Source: Anaerolineaceae bacterium
GTDB taxonomy: Bacteria; Chloroflexota; Anaerolineae; Aggregatilineales; Phototrophicaceae
DNA length: 64,000 nt
NCBI GenBank assembly: GCA_007693385.1
Contig: REDR01000028.1
Location: forward strand, 62,001 to 126,000
Reading direction: 5' to 3'
The notes beneath the pieces were generated by a model. That model worked only from the letters and a program-made list of their open reading frames with translations. It did not search any database and was not told where the DNA came from. The position numbers were made by a program, and so were the translations under genes. Positions within the stretch are counted from its first letter, which is position 1. Each line of letters begins with the position of its first letter. This document shows, piece by piece, positions 46,565 through 54,581 of this stretch.

Positions 46565-47599
46565 ATGACCCAATACATCATACGCCGAGTCATGCAGGCG
46601 ATCCCGTTATTATTCTTGATTAGCGTCTTCGTTTTCTTCCTCATCCGGCAGGCGGGCGACCCGTTCGCCGGACGTATTCTGGAAGCAGGCACCAGCGCCG
46701 AAGACCTCTCCCGACAAAGACGCGCCGCCGGACTAACTGATCCGGTCTGGCTACAGTTCATCCACTGGTATCTGGGCGATGACTGGTATCAGCGCGATTT
46801 AAGCGGCGACGGCGAGCCGGATACATTCGGCAGGCGACAGGGCATCCTGCGCGGCGATCTGGGCGTTTCGGTGCAACGCAATGAGCCAGTCGTCAAGACC
46901 ATCCGGCGCTTCTTACCGTGGACGTTGCTACTCGGCGCAACCGCGCTGACGACGACCATCGTATTCGGCGTCGCCATCGGCATGTTAGCCTCGCTACGAC
47001 CTTATTCCATATTTGATAACATCGTCACCACACTCTCATTCGTCACCTTCTCGACGCCGATTTTCTTGATCGCGCTATTGAGCGTGTTCATCTTCTCCGT
47101 CAAGTTTCGAGAATGGGGCTTGCCCTATCTACCAACCGGCGGCACATCCGACTGGCGTGCCGGTGGCGCGACATTCGGCGACGTTGCCCAGCGACTGATC
47201 CTGCCGACGGTCAGCCTCGCCGCCATTCAGATCGCGGCTTATTCGCGCTTCATCCGCGCCAGCATGTTGGACGTGCTGAATTCGGACTACATCCGCACCG
47301 CCCACGCCAAAGGACTCAAGCGGCGGCGCGTGGTCATGCTTCATGCGTTCAAGAACGCCTCGTTCCCGCTTATCACGCTGGTGGCGCTGGACATTCCGGT
47401 TTTCCTCAGTGGGGCAGTCGTCACGGAGACCATCTTCTCGTGGCCGGGCATGGGCAAGCTGTTCATCGACAGCCTCAACCAGCTCGACCCGCCGATCCTG
47501 TTGGCCTTCACGCTGTTCGTCGCGCTGACGGTGGTCACAATGCAGTTGATCGCCGATATTGTTTACGCATGGGTTGACCCGCGAGTCCGCTATACATAG
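46565..47599 (+). CDS. ABC transporter permease, DppB/OppB type
   Basis: This 344-residue membrane protein has the typical N-terminus (YIIRRVMQAIPLLFLISVFV) and about six transmembrane segments. The EAA loop is ARTAHAKGLKRRRVVMLHAFKNA in form (around residues 240-265), followed by the SGAVVTETIFSWPGMGKL motif characteristic of DppB/OppB proteins. The ATG at 46565 is preferred over a TTG two codons upstream. It pairs with the DppC-type permease that starts 12 bp downstream. Confidence 0.93.
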   Translation: MTQYIIRRVMQAIPLLFLISVFVFFLIRQAGDPFAGRILEAGTSAEDLSRQRRAAGLTDPVWLQFIHWYLGDDWYQRDLSGDGEPDTFGRRQGILRGDLGVSVQRNEPVVKTIRRFLPWTLLLGATALTTTIVFGVAIGMLASLRPYSIFDNIVTTLSFVTFSTPIFLIALLSVFIFSVKFREWGLPYLPTGGTSDWRAGGATFGDVAQRLILPTVSLAAIQIAAYSRFIRASMLDVLNSDYIRTAHAKGLKRRRVVMLHAFKNASFPLITLVALDIPVFLSGAVVTETIFSWPGMGKLFIDSLNQLDPPILLAFTLFVALTVVTMQLIADIVYAWVDPRVRYT

Positions 47600-47611
47600 G
47601 GAAGTGTGAAA

Positions 47612-48598
47612 ATGGCAGTCGATACGATCAACAACGCGCCCATCGTGGCGCTGAAAAGTGAACCCAAGCCGCGCTCTTTGATACAAATCGCGATCCGCCG
47701 TTACCTGCGGCATCGCATGGCGGTTTTCGGCACGTTTCTATTGCTCGGCGTGATCTTGTTCATCACGCTCGGCTCGTTGTTCTACCGCGAATCCGAAGGC
47801 AACATGACGCGCTTGCGTGGCCGCGAAGCCCCGCCCGGCACGCTCATCACGGTAGACCGGCGCGGCGATAGTGGCGAGATGAAAACCGCGATTCTCGGCA
47901 CCGACATTAGCGGGCGCGATGTGTTCATCCGTCTGATCTACGGCGGGCAAATCTCCATCGCCATCGGCGTGACTTCGGTCACTATCGCGGTCACGCTCGG
48001 CACGATCATCGGGCTGGTAGCCGGTTATTTTGGCGGCTGGGTGGATGGCATCCTCAGTCGAATAACGGAGGTCTTTCTCGCCATCCCCGCGCTGATCTTA
48101 CTGCTTGTGTTGTCGGCGGTATTCTCCAAAGATACCGCCACCGTCGAATTGTTCGGACGAACGTTAAGCCGGACGGTCATCTACATCGTGCTATTGATCG
48201 GCTTCACAAGCTGGATGCCGCTGTCGCGCATCGTGCGGAGTCAGGTCTTGTCGATCAAAGAGCAAGAGTACATCCTCGCGGCGCGGGCGATTGGCGTGCG
48301 TAATTTCGCCATCATCTTCCGCCATCTGTTGCCGAACGTGGTCGCGCCGATTGTGGTCGCGGCGACTCTCGGCGTCGGCACCGCCATCATCACCGAAGCC
48401 TACCTCAGCTTTCTCGGCTTCGGCGTGCAACCGCCGACGGCGACATGGGGCAACATCATCGACGGCGCACGCGGCCACATTGACAATCGCTGGTGGCTGT
48501 GGGTGTTTCCCGGCTCGATGATCGTCATGACCGTGCTGGCGATCAATTTCATCGGCGACGGCCTGCGCGACGCACTCGATCCGCGCTCCATCGAATGA
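47612..48598 (+). CDS. ABC transporter permease, DppC/OppC type
   Basis: This 328-residue permease has the DppC N-terminal pattern (one helix near residues 36-56, then an extracytoplasmic loop). Motifs include LGTDISGRDVFIRLIYGGQISIAIG and the EAA loop VLSIKEQEYILAARAIGVRNFAIIFRHLLPNV, plus the C-terminal EAYLSFLGFGVQPPTATWGN. A GTG two codons upstream is an alternative start. No oligopeptide-type ATPase gene follows; the next gene is a sortase. The ATPase subunits must come from elsewhere. Confidence 0.93.
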   Translation: MAVDTINNAPIVALKSEPKPRSLIQIAIRRYLRHRMAVFGTFLLLGVILFITLGSLFYRESEGNMTRLRGREAPPGTLITVDRRGDSGEMKTAILGTDISGRDVFIRLIYGGQISIAIGVTSVTIAVTLGTIIGLVAGYFGGWVDGILSRITEVFLAIPALILLLVLSAVFSKDTATVELFGRTLSRTVIYIVLLIGFTSWMPLSRIVRSQVLSIKEQEYILAARAIGVRNFAIIFRHLLPNVVAPIVVAATLGVGTAIITEAYLSFLGFGVQPPTATWGNIIDGARGHIDNRWWLWVFPGSMIVMTVLAINFIGDGLRDALDPRSIE

Positions 48599-48600
48599 AC

Positions 48601-48630
48601 CAGCGTAGGCGCAATTCAGCGTAGGCGCAA
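48601..48630. repeat. Direct repeat CAGCGTAGGCGCAA, two copies
   Basis: Copies at 48601-48614 and 48617-48630 lie directly before the GCGCAA-family palindrome at 48633, so this looks like a composite of repeat fragments. Confidence 0.7.
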
Positions 48631-48632
48631 AA

Positions 48633-48656
48633 TCGGGCGCAATACGTTGCGCCCGA
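48633..48656. repeat. Dispersed palindrome, GCGCAA family
   Basis: TCGGGCGCAA (48633-48642) and TTGCGCCCGA (48647-48656) pair perfectly with a TACG loop, 35 bp after the DppC-type gene. CGGCTTTT follows, so it may act as a terminator. Confidence 0.75.
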
Positions 48657-48680
48657 CGGCTTTTCACCGCGTTCAATGTA

Positions 48681-48708
48681 TTGGCGTCTGCGGCGGAGCG
48701 TGTATAAT
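48681..48708 (+). promoter_or_regulatory. Promoter of the sortase gene cluster
   Basis: TTGGCG (48681-48686), 16-nt spacer, perfect TATAAT (48703-48708). It lies 65 bp before the sortase ATG. Confidence 0.55.
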
Positions 48709-48773
48709 ATAAAGATGTCGTCCGCCTCCCATGCGGACGGCAACCTGACGCAAAATAAGCAGGCATACAAATC

Positions 48774-49457
48774 ATGCTGACAAGACGCAACGGAAATTTA
48801 ATAGGCCGGTTGTTCGCGTTGACTTTATTCGCCGCCATCTTCGGCGTCGGCTTACTGATATTTGACGCACTGACCACCACGCCCGACACCGATACATCCA
48901 CCGCCACTGCCACGCCGCGCTATGCTGACCCCGCGCTCGGCGTGATGGCGACAGCCGCCCCCGTTGACAGTCCGGCAGACGCGGAACTCGCCTCAGCGCA
49001 GACCGTACAACTGCCGGGCACGTTCCCGCTAGACGGGGCGCAAATCGTCATCCCGTCCATCGCGGTCAATTCGCCCATCATACAGGTCTATCTCAGCGGC
49101 AATAGCTGGGATGTGGATTCGCTCGGCCTCAACGTCGGCCACTTGCAGGGCACGACATGGCTTAGCGGCAGGCCGGGCAATATCGTACTCAGCGGCCATG
49201 TCGAGATGGGCGACGGGCGGCGCGGCGTATTCACCAATCTCGGCGAACTAGAGGACGGCGCACTCATCATCCTGCAACAGGGCGACACCGAACGGCGCTA
49301 TATCGTCACCGAGAAATCAGTCGTCACGCCCGATAATCTCGATCCGGTGCGCCCGACCAGCGACGAACGGCTGACGCTCATCACCTGTGATGACTATGAC
49401 TTCTTCAGCGACGCTTACGCGACCCGAACCGTCATCGTGGCCGAACCGATCAACTAG
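48774..49457 (+). CDS. Sortase
   Basis: This 227-residue protein has an N-terminal membrane anchor (about 10-32), a Thr/Ala/Pro linker, and a sortase beta-barrel (about 85-227). The catalytic triad is visible: His142 in LSGHVE, Cys205 in LTLITCDDY, and Arg218 in YATRTVIV. Sortases cut an LPxTG-like sorting signal in exported proteins and join them to the cell wall or to each other. The class cannot be fixed by eye. The neighbours are not obvious substrates. It leads a cluster with a membrane protein (2-bp gap) and a lipoprotein. Confidence 0.92.
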   Translation: MLTRRNGNLIGRLFALTLFAAIFGVGLLIFDALTTTPDTDTSTATATPRYADPALGVMATAAPVDSPADAELASAQTVQLPGTFPLDGAQIVIPSIAVNSPIIQVYLSGNSWDVDSLGLNVGHLQGTTWLSGRPGNIVLSGHVEMGDGRRGVFTNLGELEDGALIILQQGDTERRYIVTEKSVVTPDNLDPVRPTSDERLTLITCDDYDFFSDAYATRTVIVAEPIN

Positions 49458-49459
49458 CC

Positions 49460-50134
49460 GTGATCGCAGGACGTATCCGGCGTTACGTGCTGGCGCGGGT
49501 GTGGTATGTGCATCCGCAGACGGTGCTATTCCTGCAAACCACCGCGACGGCCTCCGTGCAGACCATGAAGACCGCCGCCCAGCCCAGCACGCAACGCCTG
49601 CACCTGCGGAATCTATTCGCTGATGGCCGCCGCTATTTCATCGAAGCGCGGGCGGGCGGCTTCCGCATGATGACCACCAGCAAGGTACTATTCCGCGCCC
49701 GCCGTCGCACCAACGCCACCGCCATCCTACGCGGGCAATTCGCCCCGTTCGGCGACCTGACGCGGCTCGACCTGATCGCCCGTATAACCGTCGGCCACCT
49801 GCTCAGTAGCCTTCTGCTACCGTCGTTCATGGCGTCTCTGCTGGTGGCGATGCCGTGGCCACCGCCTCTCATCGCGCTGTTGATCGCTTCGCTATACGCG
49901 CTCTCGTGGTTCGGCCATCGCTACAACGCCCGCCTACAGGCGCACGATATGGTGTGGTTCGTGCAGAAATCACTGGAAGATGTCACCGTGTCCGATATTC
50001 CGTCGCTGGAAGCCAACCAGCCGGATATTCTCGAACATCAACGCGACTTTGAAGACGAATGGGAACGCTTTCTCGACCATCTCAAGCATCAGCACACGCC
50101 GGAAGGCCACGCGCCACCCGACGAAAGGAGCTAA
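49460..50134 (+). CDS. Hypothetical membrane protein
   Basis: This 224-residue protein is of unknown function. It begins with GTG 2 bp after the sortase stop, so it is probably translationally coupled. The N-terminal half is basic with a Thr/Arg-rich beta-like region (about 20-100). Two closely spaced hydrophobic segments follow (about 110-150). The C-terminal cytoplasmic part is amphipathic and charged. The MTTSKVLFRARRR and LFADGRRYFIEARAGGFRM motifs suggest a small DNA- or membrane-facing beta domain, but no family was recognised. Confidence 0.65.
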   Translation: MIAGRIRRYVLARVWYVHPQTVLFLQTTATASVQTMKTAAQPSTQRLHLRNLFADGRRYFIEARAGGFRMMTTSKVLFRARRRTNATAILRGQFAPFGDLTRLDLIARITVGHLLSSLLLPSFMASLLVAMPWPPPLIALLIASLYALSWFGHRYNARLQAHDMVWFVQKSLEDVTVSDIPSLEANQPDILEHQRDFEDEWERFLDHLKHQHTPEGHAPPDERS

Positions 50135-50139
50135 ACGCC

Positions 50140-51114
50140 ATGTACAAATACCCCGCGATCATCGCTTTCGTGATCTTGCTGGCACTTTCCGCCTGTAGCC
50201 CGTACCTCAACACCGCCGATCAAGTGGACATCCGCCGCGTTAATCACGCGCTGGAGCGCTTCAACCAGCTTGACAGCTTCACCACACAACTCGAAGGCCA
50301 CATCGAGCAGGATTTGCGCGTGTCTTTCGCCCGACAATCAGAAAGCATGACCAGCGATATGCAAATTAGCGGCACCGGACGCTCACAGCGCAACGCGGGC
50401 GGCAGTTTCGACATTGATATGCAGATGACGATGGCGCTTGACATCCGCGAAGACCGCAACACCATGCGCGGCGATGTCAGCTTCGAGATGGTCATGATCG
50501 GCACCGGCATCTATATGCGGATGAATGAAGAGGCCGGACTAACCGAAGCCGGATTGATTGACGCGCCATTGGGACAATGGGTTTTCGTTGATTTCGACCA
50601 GATGACGACGTTACTGCCCGCCGAAGCGCTGGAAATGGTCGATTCCTTCACGTATGACGGGCTGACCGAATACCCGATCACCGCGAACACCGTGCGCTCG
50701 ATCAGCCGCCCATCACCGATCACATCGGGCGGCGCTCAGTTGCGCGGCTATCGCTTCGATCTGGACATGCTGGCCGTGCTGGATGAGATCGGGTTGGCAG
50801 ACATAGACCAGATGTTCGCGGAGTTGCTCATGCTGGATGATTTGAGCGGTTTCGATGAGATGGGCGGGCTAAGCGCGTTCGGCGGGATGTTGCCCCAGAT
50901 GGAGCGCCTGATACGCGATATGTATGAGGACACCACCGTGACCATCACCGCATGGCTGGACGAGAACGACACCCTGCGCCGTCTGGATACCGACATCACC
51001 ATGCGCTATGACATCGAGATGATGGGGGTACGGATGCAGATGACGCAATCCAGCAGGGAGACGGCCACCTATGCCGATTTCAACCAGCCGATGACCATCG
51101 TCGCGCCGTTTTGA
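50140..51114 (+). CDS. Lipoprotein, LppX/LolA-like fold suspected
   Basis: This 324-residue lipoprotein has the signal sequence MYKYPAIIAFVILLALSAC with a lipobox ending LSAC (Cys19). An AAAGGAG 9 nt upstream fixes the start; the longer frame from 50059 is not used. The mature part is beta-rich with alternating Met/Asp strands (IDMQMTMALDI, MRYDIEMMGVRMQM), in the manner of LppX/LprG or LolA type lipid-binding half-barrels. That family call is tentative. It overlaps no neighbour and lies 5 bp after the preceding gene. The next gene encodes a protein of similar layout. Confidence 0.75.
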   Translation: MYKYPAIIAFVILLALSACSPYLNTADQVDIRRVNHALERFNQLDSFTTQLEGHIEQDLRVSFARQSESMTSDMQISGTGRSQRNAGGSFDIDMQMTMALDIREDRNTMRGDVSFEMVMIGTGIYMRMNEEAGLTEAGLIDAPLGQWVFVDFDQMTTLLPAEALEMVDSFTYDGLTEYPITANTVRSISRPSPITSGGAQLRGYRFDLDMLAVLDEIGLADIDQMFAELLMLDDLSGFDEMGGLSAFGGMLPQMERLIRDMYEDTTVTITAWLDENDTLRRLDTDITMRYDIEMMGVRMQMTQSSRETATYADFNQPMTIVAPF

Positions 51115-51189
51115 CGGTTTGCCATAAATTCACAGTCAGAAGCCGCCAATATCCGGCTAATGGTCACAATTTCATGCGTTGTACACGTC

Positions 51190-51198
51190 TGCTATAAT
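51190..51198 (+). promoter_or_regulatory. Extended -10 promoter of the secreted protein gene at 51242
   Basis: TGCTATAAT is a perfect extended -10 (TGnTATAAT), 43 bp before the ATG. Confidence 0.6.
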
Positions 51199-51241
51199 GA
51201 CGACAAATTGACATCAGATCGACTCTAAAAAGGCGAAAAAT

Positions 51242-52183
51242 ATGAAGAGGTTAGTTCTGCTTTTAATCGCCCTGTTGCTGATGGTCACGCCGACCTTCGC
51301 GCAGGATGAACCCGAAGACCCATCTGCCGAATTGCTGGCTGTCGTCACCGGCGTACTGGAAGATATGGCGGCGCTGACCGCTTTTCGCATTGACGGCAAC
51401 CTCAGCGTTGACCAGCGCTTGCAGACCGGCGATACACAGGTTCGCACGCGCTTCTCGCAAGCGCTCGACATGAACATCGCCCGCAACGATGACGGCGTGG
51501 AGAAGATGCGCGCCGACATGGAACAGACCATCAATCTCGGTCTGGGCATCGGAAGCGGCGGCTTGCGGCTGGAATTGCTCATGCCATCGCGTGCTGACGG
51601 CATCATCTACGCCCGCGCCAGCGAATTCAGAGGCTTGATGCTCAACGTGGCCGGCGATGAATGGGTGATATTGGGCGAAGACGTGGACGAAGCCGCTTTC
51701 CTCAACGAAGCGTTCCCCTCCACCGAAGCGCTGATTACATCGCTCAGCCGCATCATCGACTACCCGATCACAGAGGAGACCGTCGTCGAAGTGCGCGAAC
51801 GCCGCGCCCAGACCATCCGCTACGAACGCGGCCAATATCCCAGCCGCAGAATCGAGATTGTGTTCGATGTGCCGGTACTGCTGGAAATGGGCGTGCTGGA
51901 TTCCGCGTTGCGGACGGTTGACGCGCCCGCGCTCGGCCTGACCAACGCAGAGTTAATCGACGCGCTGATGGAAGGCTCGCGGCTGGCAGTCAACTTCTTC
52001 ATTGACGATGAAATACAGATGTTGCGCCGCATCGAGACGGAATTCAGCTATAATGCGTCGTTCGTCGCCGTCGGGGAAGAAATCTTGCTCGATCAGGTCA
52101 GCGAATCACGCTTCACCTACACGCAATTCGACGAGGATTTTGAAGTCGCCGCTCCGGAGCGCTTTCTGACGGCTAGCGACTAA
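51242..52183 (+). CDS. Secreted protein similar in layout to the preceding lipoprotein
   Basis: A 313-residue protein with a signal peptide (about 1-21, MKRLVLLLIALLLMVTPTFA, then Q). It has no lipobox Cys. The mature part has the same order of features as the 50140 lipoprotein: an initial helix, a beta region with RADMEQTINLGL, a strand set YARASEFRGLML...WVILGEDVD (compare GIYMRMN...QWVFVDFDQ), and C-terminal strands before a TY-rich end (SRFTYTQFDEDFEV / TATYADFNQPMTIV). I infer distant paralogy and the same lipid-binding type of fold. AAAGGCG lies 7 nt before the ATG. It has its own promoter and is followed by two dispersed palindromes. Confidence 0.75.
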   Translation: MKRLVLLLIALLLMVTPTFAQDEPEDPSAELLAVVTGVLEDMAALTAFRIDGNLSVDQRLQTGDTQVRTRFSQALDMNIARNDDGVEKMRADMEQTINLGLGIGSGGLRLELLMPSRADGIIYARASEFRGLMLNVAGDEWVILGEDVDEAAFLNEAFPSTEALITSLSRIIDYPITEETVVEVRERRAQTIRYERGQYPSRRIEIVFDVPVLLEMGVLDSALRTVDAPALGLTNAELIDALMEGSRLAVNFFIDDEIQMLRRIETEFSYNASFVAVGEEILLDQVSESRFTYTQFDEDFEVAAPERFLTASD

Positions 52184-52190
52184 ATACAGA

Positions 52191-52229
52191 CGTGTAGGGG
52201 CGCAATACATTGCGATTGCGCCCCACGTG
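52191..52229. repeat. Dispersed palindrome, GCGCAA family
   Basis: GGGGCGCAAT (52197-52206) pairs with ATTGCGCCCC (52215-52224); flanks CGTG and CACGTG extend the symmetry. It directly follows the gene ending at 52183. Confidence 0.7.
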
Positions 52230-52235
52230 TTTCAG

Positions 52236-52264
52236 GTAGGCGTAGCGTCGTGCTACGCCCCTAC
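52236..52264. repeat. Dispersed palindrome, GGGGCGTAGC family
   Basis: GTAGGCGTAGC (52236-52246), loop GTCGT, then GCTACGCCCCTAC (52252-52264). The pairing is nearly perfect (one G missing in the left arm). It sits next to a member of the other family, as at 20594-20670. Confidence 0.75.
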
Positions 52265-52302
52265 AAAATCTACGCCATTTTGACGCAACGCCCGCAAAAA
52301 CA

Positions 52303-52695
52303 TCATTCCTCGTCGCCGACGCGCACCAATCCGGCCAGCCTGTCGGCGACGGCTTTCACGTCATAGCCACCCTTAGCGATCTCCAGAATCAGCGTGTACG
52401 CTTGCTCATCCGTCCACGTGATCGTGCCGCCGTGCAGATGCAGAAAGCGCTGTACCGCGCGGCGGGCGGTGCGCTTATTGCCGTCCGCGAATAGGTGATC
52501 GTGTGCCAACGAATGCAACAGCGCCGCCGCTTTATCGGCCAGCGTCGGATACGCTTCCTGTCCGAATAGCCGCGTATAAGGGCGGCTCACCGCCACCCGC
52601 AACAGATGGCGGTTGATGACGGTTGGCCGCTTGCCCAGCACATCCTCATTGATGCTGTACACATCCGCCGCCGACAGGAACTCGTCGGCGTTCAT
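52303..52695 (-). CDS. Doc/Fic-family toxin (second of two)
   Basis: This 130-residue protein is of death-on-curing type. The Fic motif is HLFADGNKRTA (His67, Asp71, Asn73, Lys74, Arg75). As in Doc, a Lys follows Asn where AMPylating Fic enzymes have Gly. Doc is known to phosphorylate EF-Tu and block translation. The ATG overlaps the stop of the preceding Doc gene by 4 bp (ATGA). The first half is strongly similar to that neighbour (both contain AYPTLADKAAAL). Its C-terminus is longer and ends VRVGDEE. Confidence 0.88.
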   Translation of the reverse strand: MNADEFLSAADVYSINEDVLGKRPTVINRHLLRVAVSRPYTRLFGQEAYPTLADKAAALLHSLAHDHLFADGNKRTARRAVQRFLHLHGGTITWTDEQAYTLILEIAKGGYDVKAVADRLAGLVRVGDEE

Positions 52696-53078
52696 GTCGC
52701 CTGCGCCTCGCTGACATGCTCAGCGATCCACAGCGCGATCTGCTCCGGCGTATGGTCGCCGGTGGCGCTGGCGACGATAAAATCCAGCGCCGCCTCATCA
52801 TTCCAGCGCACCGTATACCCGTTCAATTCCAGAAACAGGATCGTGGCGACGGTGGCCGTCCGCTTGTTGCCATCGACAAACGCATGATTCCGCGCCAGCG
52901 AATGGAACAGCGCCGCCGCCTTATCCGCCAGCGTCGGGTAAGCGTCCGCGCCGAACGCGCTCGACTGCGGGCGGATGGCCGCCGCTTCCAGCAGATCGAC
53001 ATCGCGCAGGCTCGCCCGCTTTCCGACGATCTGCTCGTTGATGATGATGAGTTCGACCAGCGTCAAATAGCGCGTCAT
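52692..53078 (-). CDS. Doc/Fic-family toxin (first of two)
   Basis: This 128-residue death-on-curing protein has the Fic motif HAFVDGNKRTA (His65, Asp69, Asn71, Lys72, Arg73). The N-terminal region LTLVELIIINEQIVGKR matches the start of Doc proteins (family: phosphorylation of EF-Tu). The ATG overlaps the stop of the putative antitoxin gene (ATGA) and its own stop overlaps the next Doc ATG. All three genes are therefore translationally coupled. Confidence 0.88.
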   Translation of the reverse strand: MTRYLTLVELIIINEQIVGKRASLRDVDLLEAAAIRPQSSAFGADAYPTLADKAAALFHSLARNHAFVDGNKRTATVATILFLELNGYTVRWNDEAALDFIVASATGDHTPEQIALWIAEHVSEAQAT

Positions 53079-53275
53079 CGCTTGTCCAGCTCATCCAACA
53101 GCCAGCGATGGCCGTCGATTGTCTGCTGAACGCGCCCGCGAAATTCACGCTCGCCCGCCTGCGCCTCGACGTATTCGGTGATGGCGCTCATGATGACCTC
53201 GCCGATCTCGCGCTCTTGCTGGCGGGCGATCTCCTGCAATTGCAAATTCAGCAGAATCGGGATGTGTATATCCAC
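53075..53275 (-). CDS. Putative antitoxin of the tandem Doc module
   Basis: This 66-residue protein starts with GTG, with GAGGGG 5 nt upstream. The first part (IHIPILLNLQLQEIARQQEREIGEVIMSAITEYVEAQ in pattern: beta strand, helix, helix) resembles a ribbon-helix-helix DNA-binding antitoxin. The C-terminal part is charged and could bind the toxin. It precedes the two doc genes with a 4-bp overlap, the usual antitoxin-toxin order. It is called by position and size; no direct similarity to Phd is evident. Confidence 0.75.
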   Translation of the reverse strand: MDIHIPILLNLQLQEIARQQEREIGEVIMSAITEYVEAQAGEREFRGRVQQTIDGHRWLLDELDKR

Positions 53276-53287
53276 CGTCGCCCCTCG

Positions 53288-54373
53288 CTACTTGGTGGCC
53301 GCGCCACTGGTGCGATATTCGCCGGAGCTATGCACGTAAACATAGTTCAAGATGTTGCCGTCCTCGTCGCGCAAGTCGGTATCGCGCAACCAGCGATACA
53401 CATACGACGCATCGCTGATGCTCATGTTGACACAGCCGCGACTCTGCCGGTAGCCGAAGTTATCGTGCCAGTACGTCCCGTGCAGGCTGATGTCCTGATC
53501 GAAGTACATCACAAACGGCACGCTCTGCAAATCCCAGCCAGTCGGCGCACCGGTCGCGCCCGACATGCCATCGACCTCTAGCCGCGCCCATATCTCGAAC
53601 AGGCCTTCGCGGGTGTCCCAACCGGGCACGCCAGTAGCGATCAGCGTCGCATAGACCGGCGTATCGCCTTCATAGGCGACCAGCGTCTGCTCGTATAGGT
53701 CAATCGCCACCCAGCGCCCCTCCGCGCCTTCTGGACGCTCAATGCGGAACGCCTTCGCCACCATGCGTTGCTCAATCCACTGATCCGGGCCGATCATGTA
53801 CCAGCGCCAGTCGTTATCGTCATAAGCCTCCGCAAACACATTGACGCGATCATAGCGGAACAGCAAGCGGCCATTCTCGCGGTCTTGTGATGCGCCCGGA
53901 CGCGGTGAGGTGAACAGCGTGCCCAGCACCCACGCGAATTCGTTGTCTAGCCCGTCCAGAATGCGCACACCGGTGAAGAATGACGGATCGTTATATTCGA
54001 CCACAGCCGACTGCAACCATTCGCCGCGCTCGGTCTGCACCCAGCCGTCCACGCCGGTATTGACCACGTTCACGAAGTTGAAGCCGGGCGGCATGTGCCG
54101 CACGACATCGCCGCCCGGCGCGTTGAACACCGGCGGCTCGGTATTCTGCACGCGCCAGAAGTTATAAGAATTCAGCGTCACGCCGTCCACGTTGATCGGC
54201 AGGACACGCGGCGCGGGGAAATCTTCCATCAAGCGCAGGCATTCATCGGCGATAGGCTCGCCGGGTACGGTATCATAGCAAATCGAAACATCAAAAGCGG
54301 CGTGGGTTGGCCGCACACCAAAAGAGACGAAGGCTAGCGTCAGCGCGAATATCGTCACAAGCGGTTTTATCAT
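53288..54373 (-). CDS. L,D-transpeptidase (YkuD) with SH3-like domain
   Basis: This exported protein of about 361 residues has its start chosen at 54373 because TGGAG lies 10 nt upstream and a signal peptide follows (MIKPLVTIFALTLAFVSFG...). A frame from 54463 also exists. An SH3-like segment (about 65-125) precedes the YkuD catalytic domain (about 210-345), with the conserved HGTYWH and SRGCVN motifs (His and Cys catalytic). These enzymes make 3-3 crosslinks in peptidoglycan or attach proteins to it. Three operator-like repeats lie right upstream (54388-54429), pointing to regulated expression. The antitoxin gene begins 12 bp after its stop. Confidence 0.9.
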   Translation of the reverse strand: MIKPLVTIFALTLAFVSFGVRPTHAAFDVSICYDTVPGEPIADECLRLMEDFPAPRVLPINVDGVTLNSYNFWRVQNTEPPVFNAPGGDVVRHMPPGFNFVNVVNTGVDGWVQTERGEWLQSAVVEYNDPSFFTGVRILDGLDNEFAWVLGTLFTSPRPGASQDRENGRLLFRYDRVNVFAEAYDDNDWRWYMIGPDQWIEQRMVAKAFRIERPEGAEGRWVAIDLYEQTLVAYEGDTPVYATLIATGVPGWDTREGLFEIWARLEVDGMSGATGAPTGWDLQSVPFVMYFDQDISLHGTYWHDNFGYRQSRGCVNMSISDASYVYRWLRDTDLRDEDGNILNYVYVHSSGEYRTSGAATK

Positions 54374-54387
54374 TGTTTTCAAACTCC

Positions 54388-54429
54388 ATAACATAGTTAT
54401 GCCTATAACATGGTTATATAACATAGTTG
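54388..54429 (-). promoter_or_regulatory. Three copies of ATAACATRGTT, operator-like array
   Basis: ATAACATAGTTAT (54388-54400), ATAACATGGTTAT (54405-54417) and ATAACATAGTTG (54418-54429) lie 15-56 bp upstream of the L,D-transpeptidase ATG. The first two are perfect palindromes of the form ATAAC, 3 nt, GTTAT. The third is degenerate in its last bases. The array overlaps the likely promoter or ribosome-binding region, so a repressor bound there would block expression. Confidence 0.7.
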
Positions 54430-54540
54430 CATCTATACGGTAAATTCGATGAAATGATACCACAATCTAACGATGCGCCGTATATCGCTTAACCGACGAT
54501 TGCTCGGCGTTTGGCGTGTCAAATCAGCGCGGATAATGGT

Positions 54541-54546
54541 TATAAT
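54541..54546 (+). promoter_or_regulatory. TATAAT -10 box for the gene pair at 54582
   Basis: A perfect TATAAT lies 35 bp upstream of the ATG at 54582. A GTGTCA 19 nt upstream is a poor -35 candidate. Confidence 0.4.
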
Positions 54547-54581
54547 AGGCGGACGTGTTCGTGCGGAGGCCGTCGAGAAGT

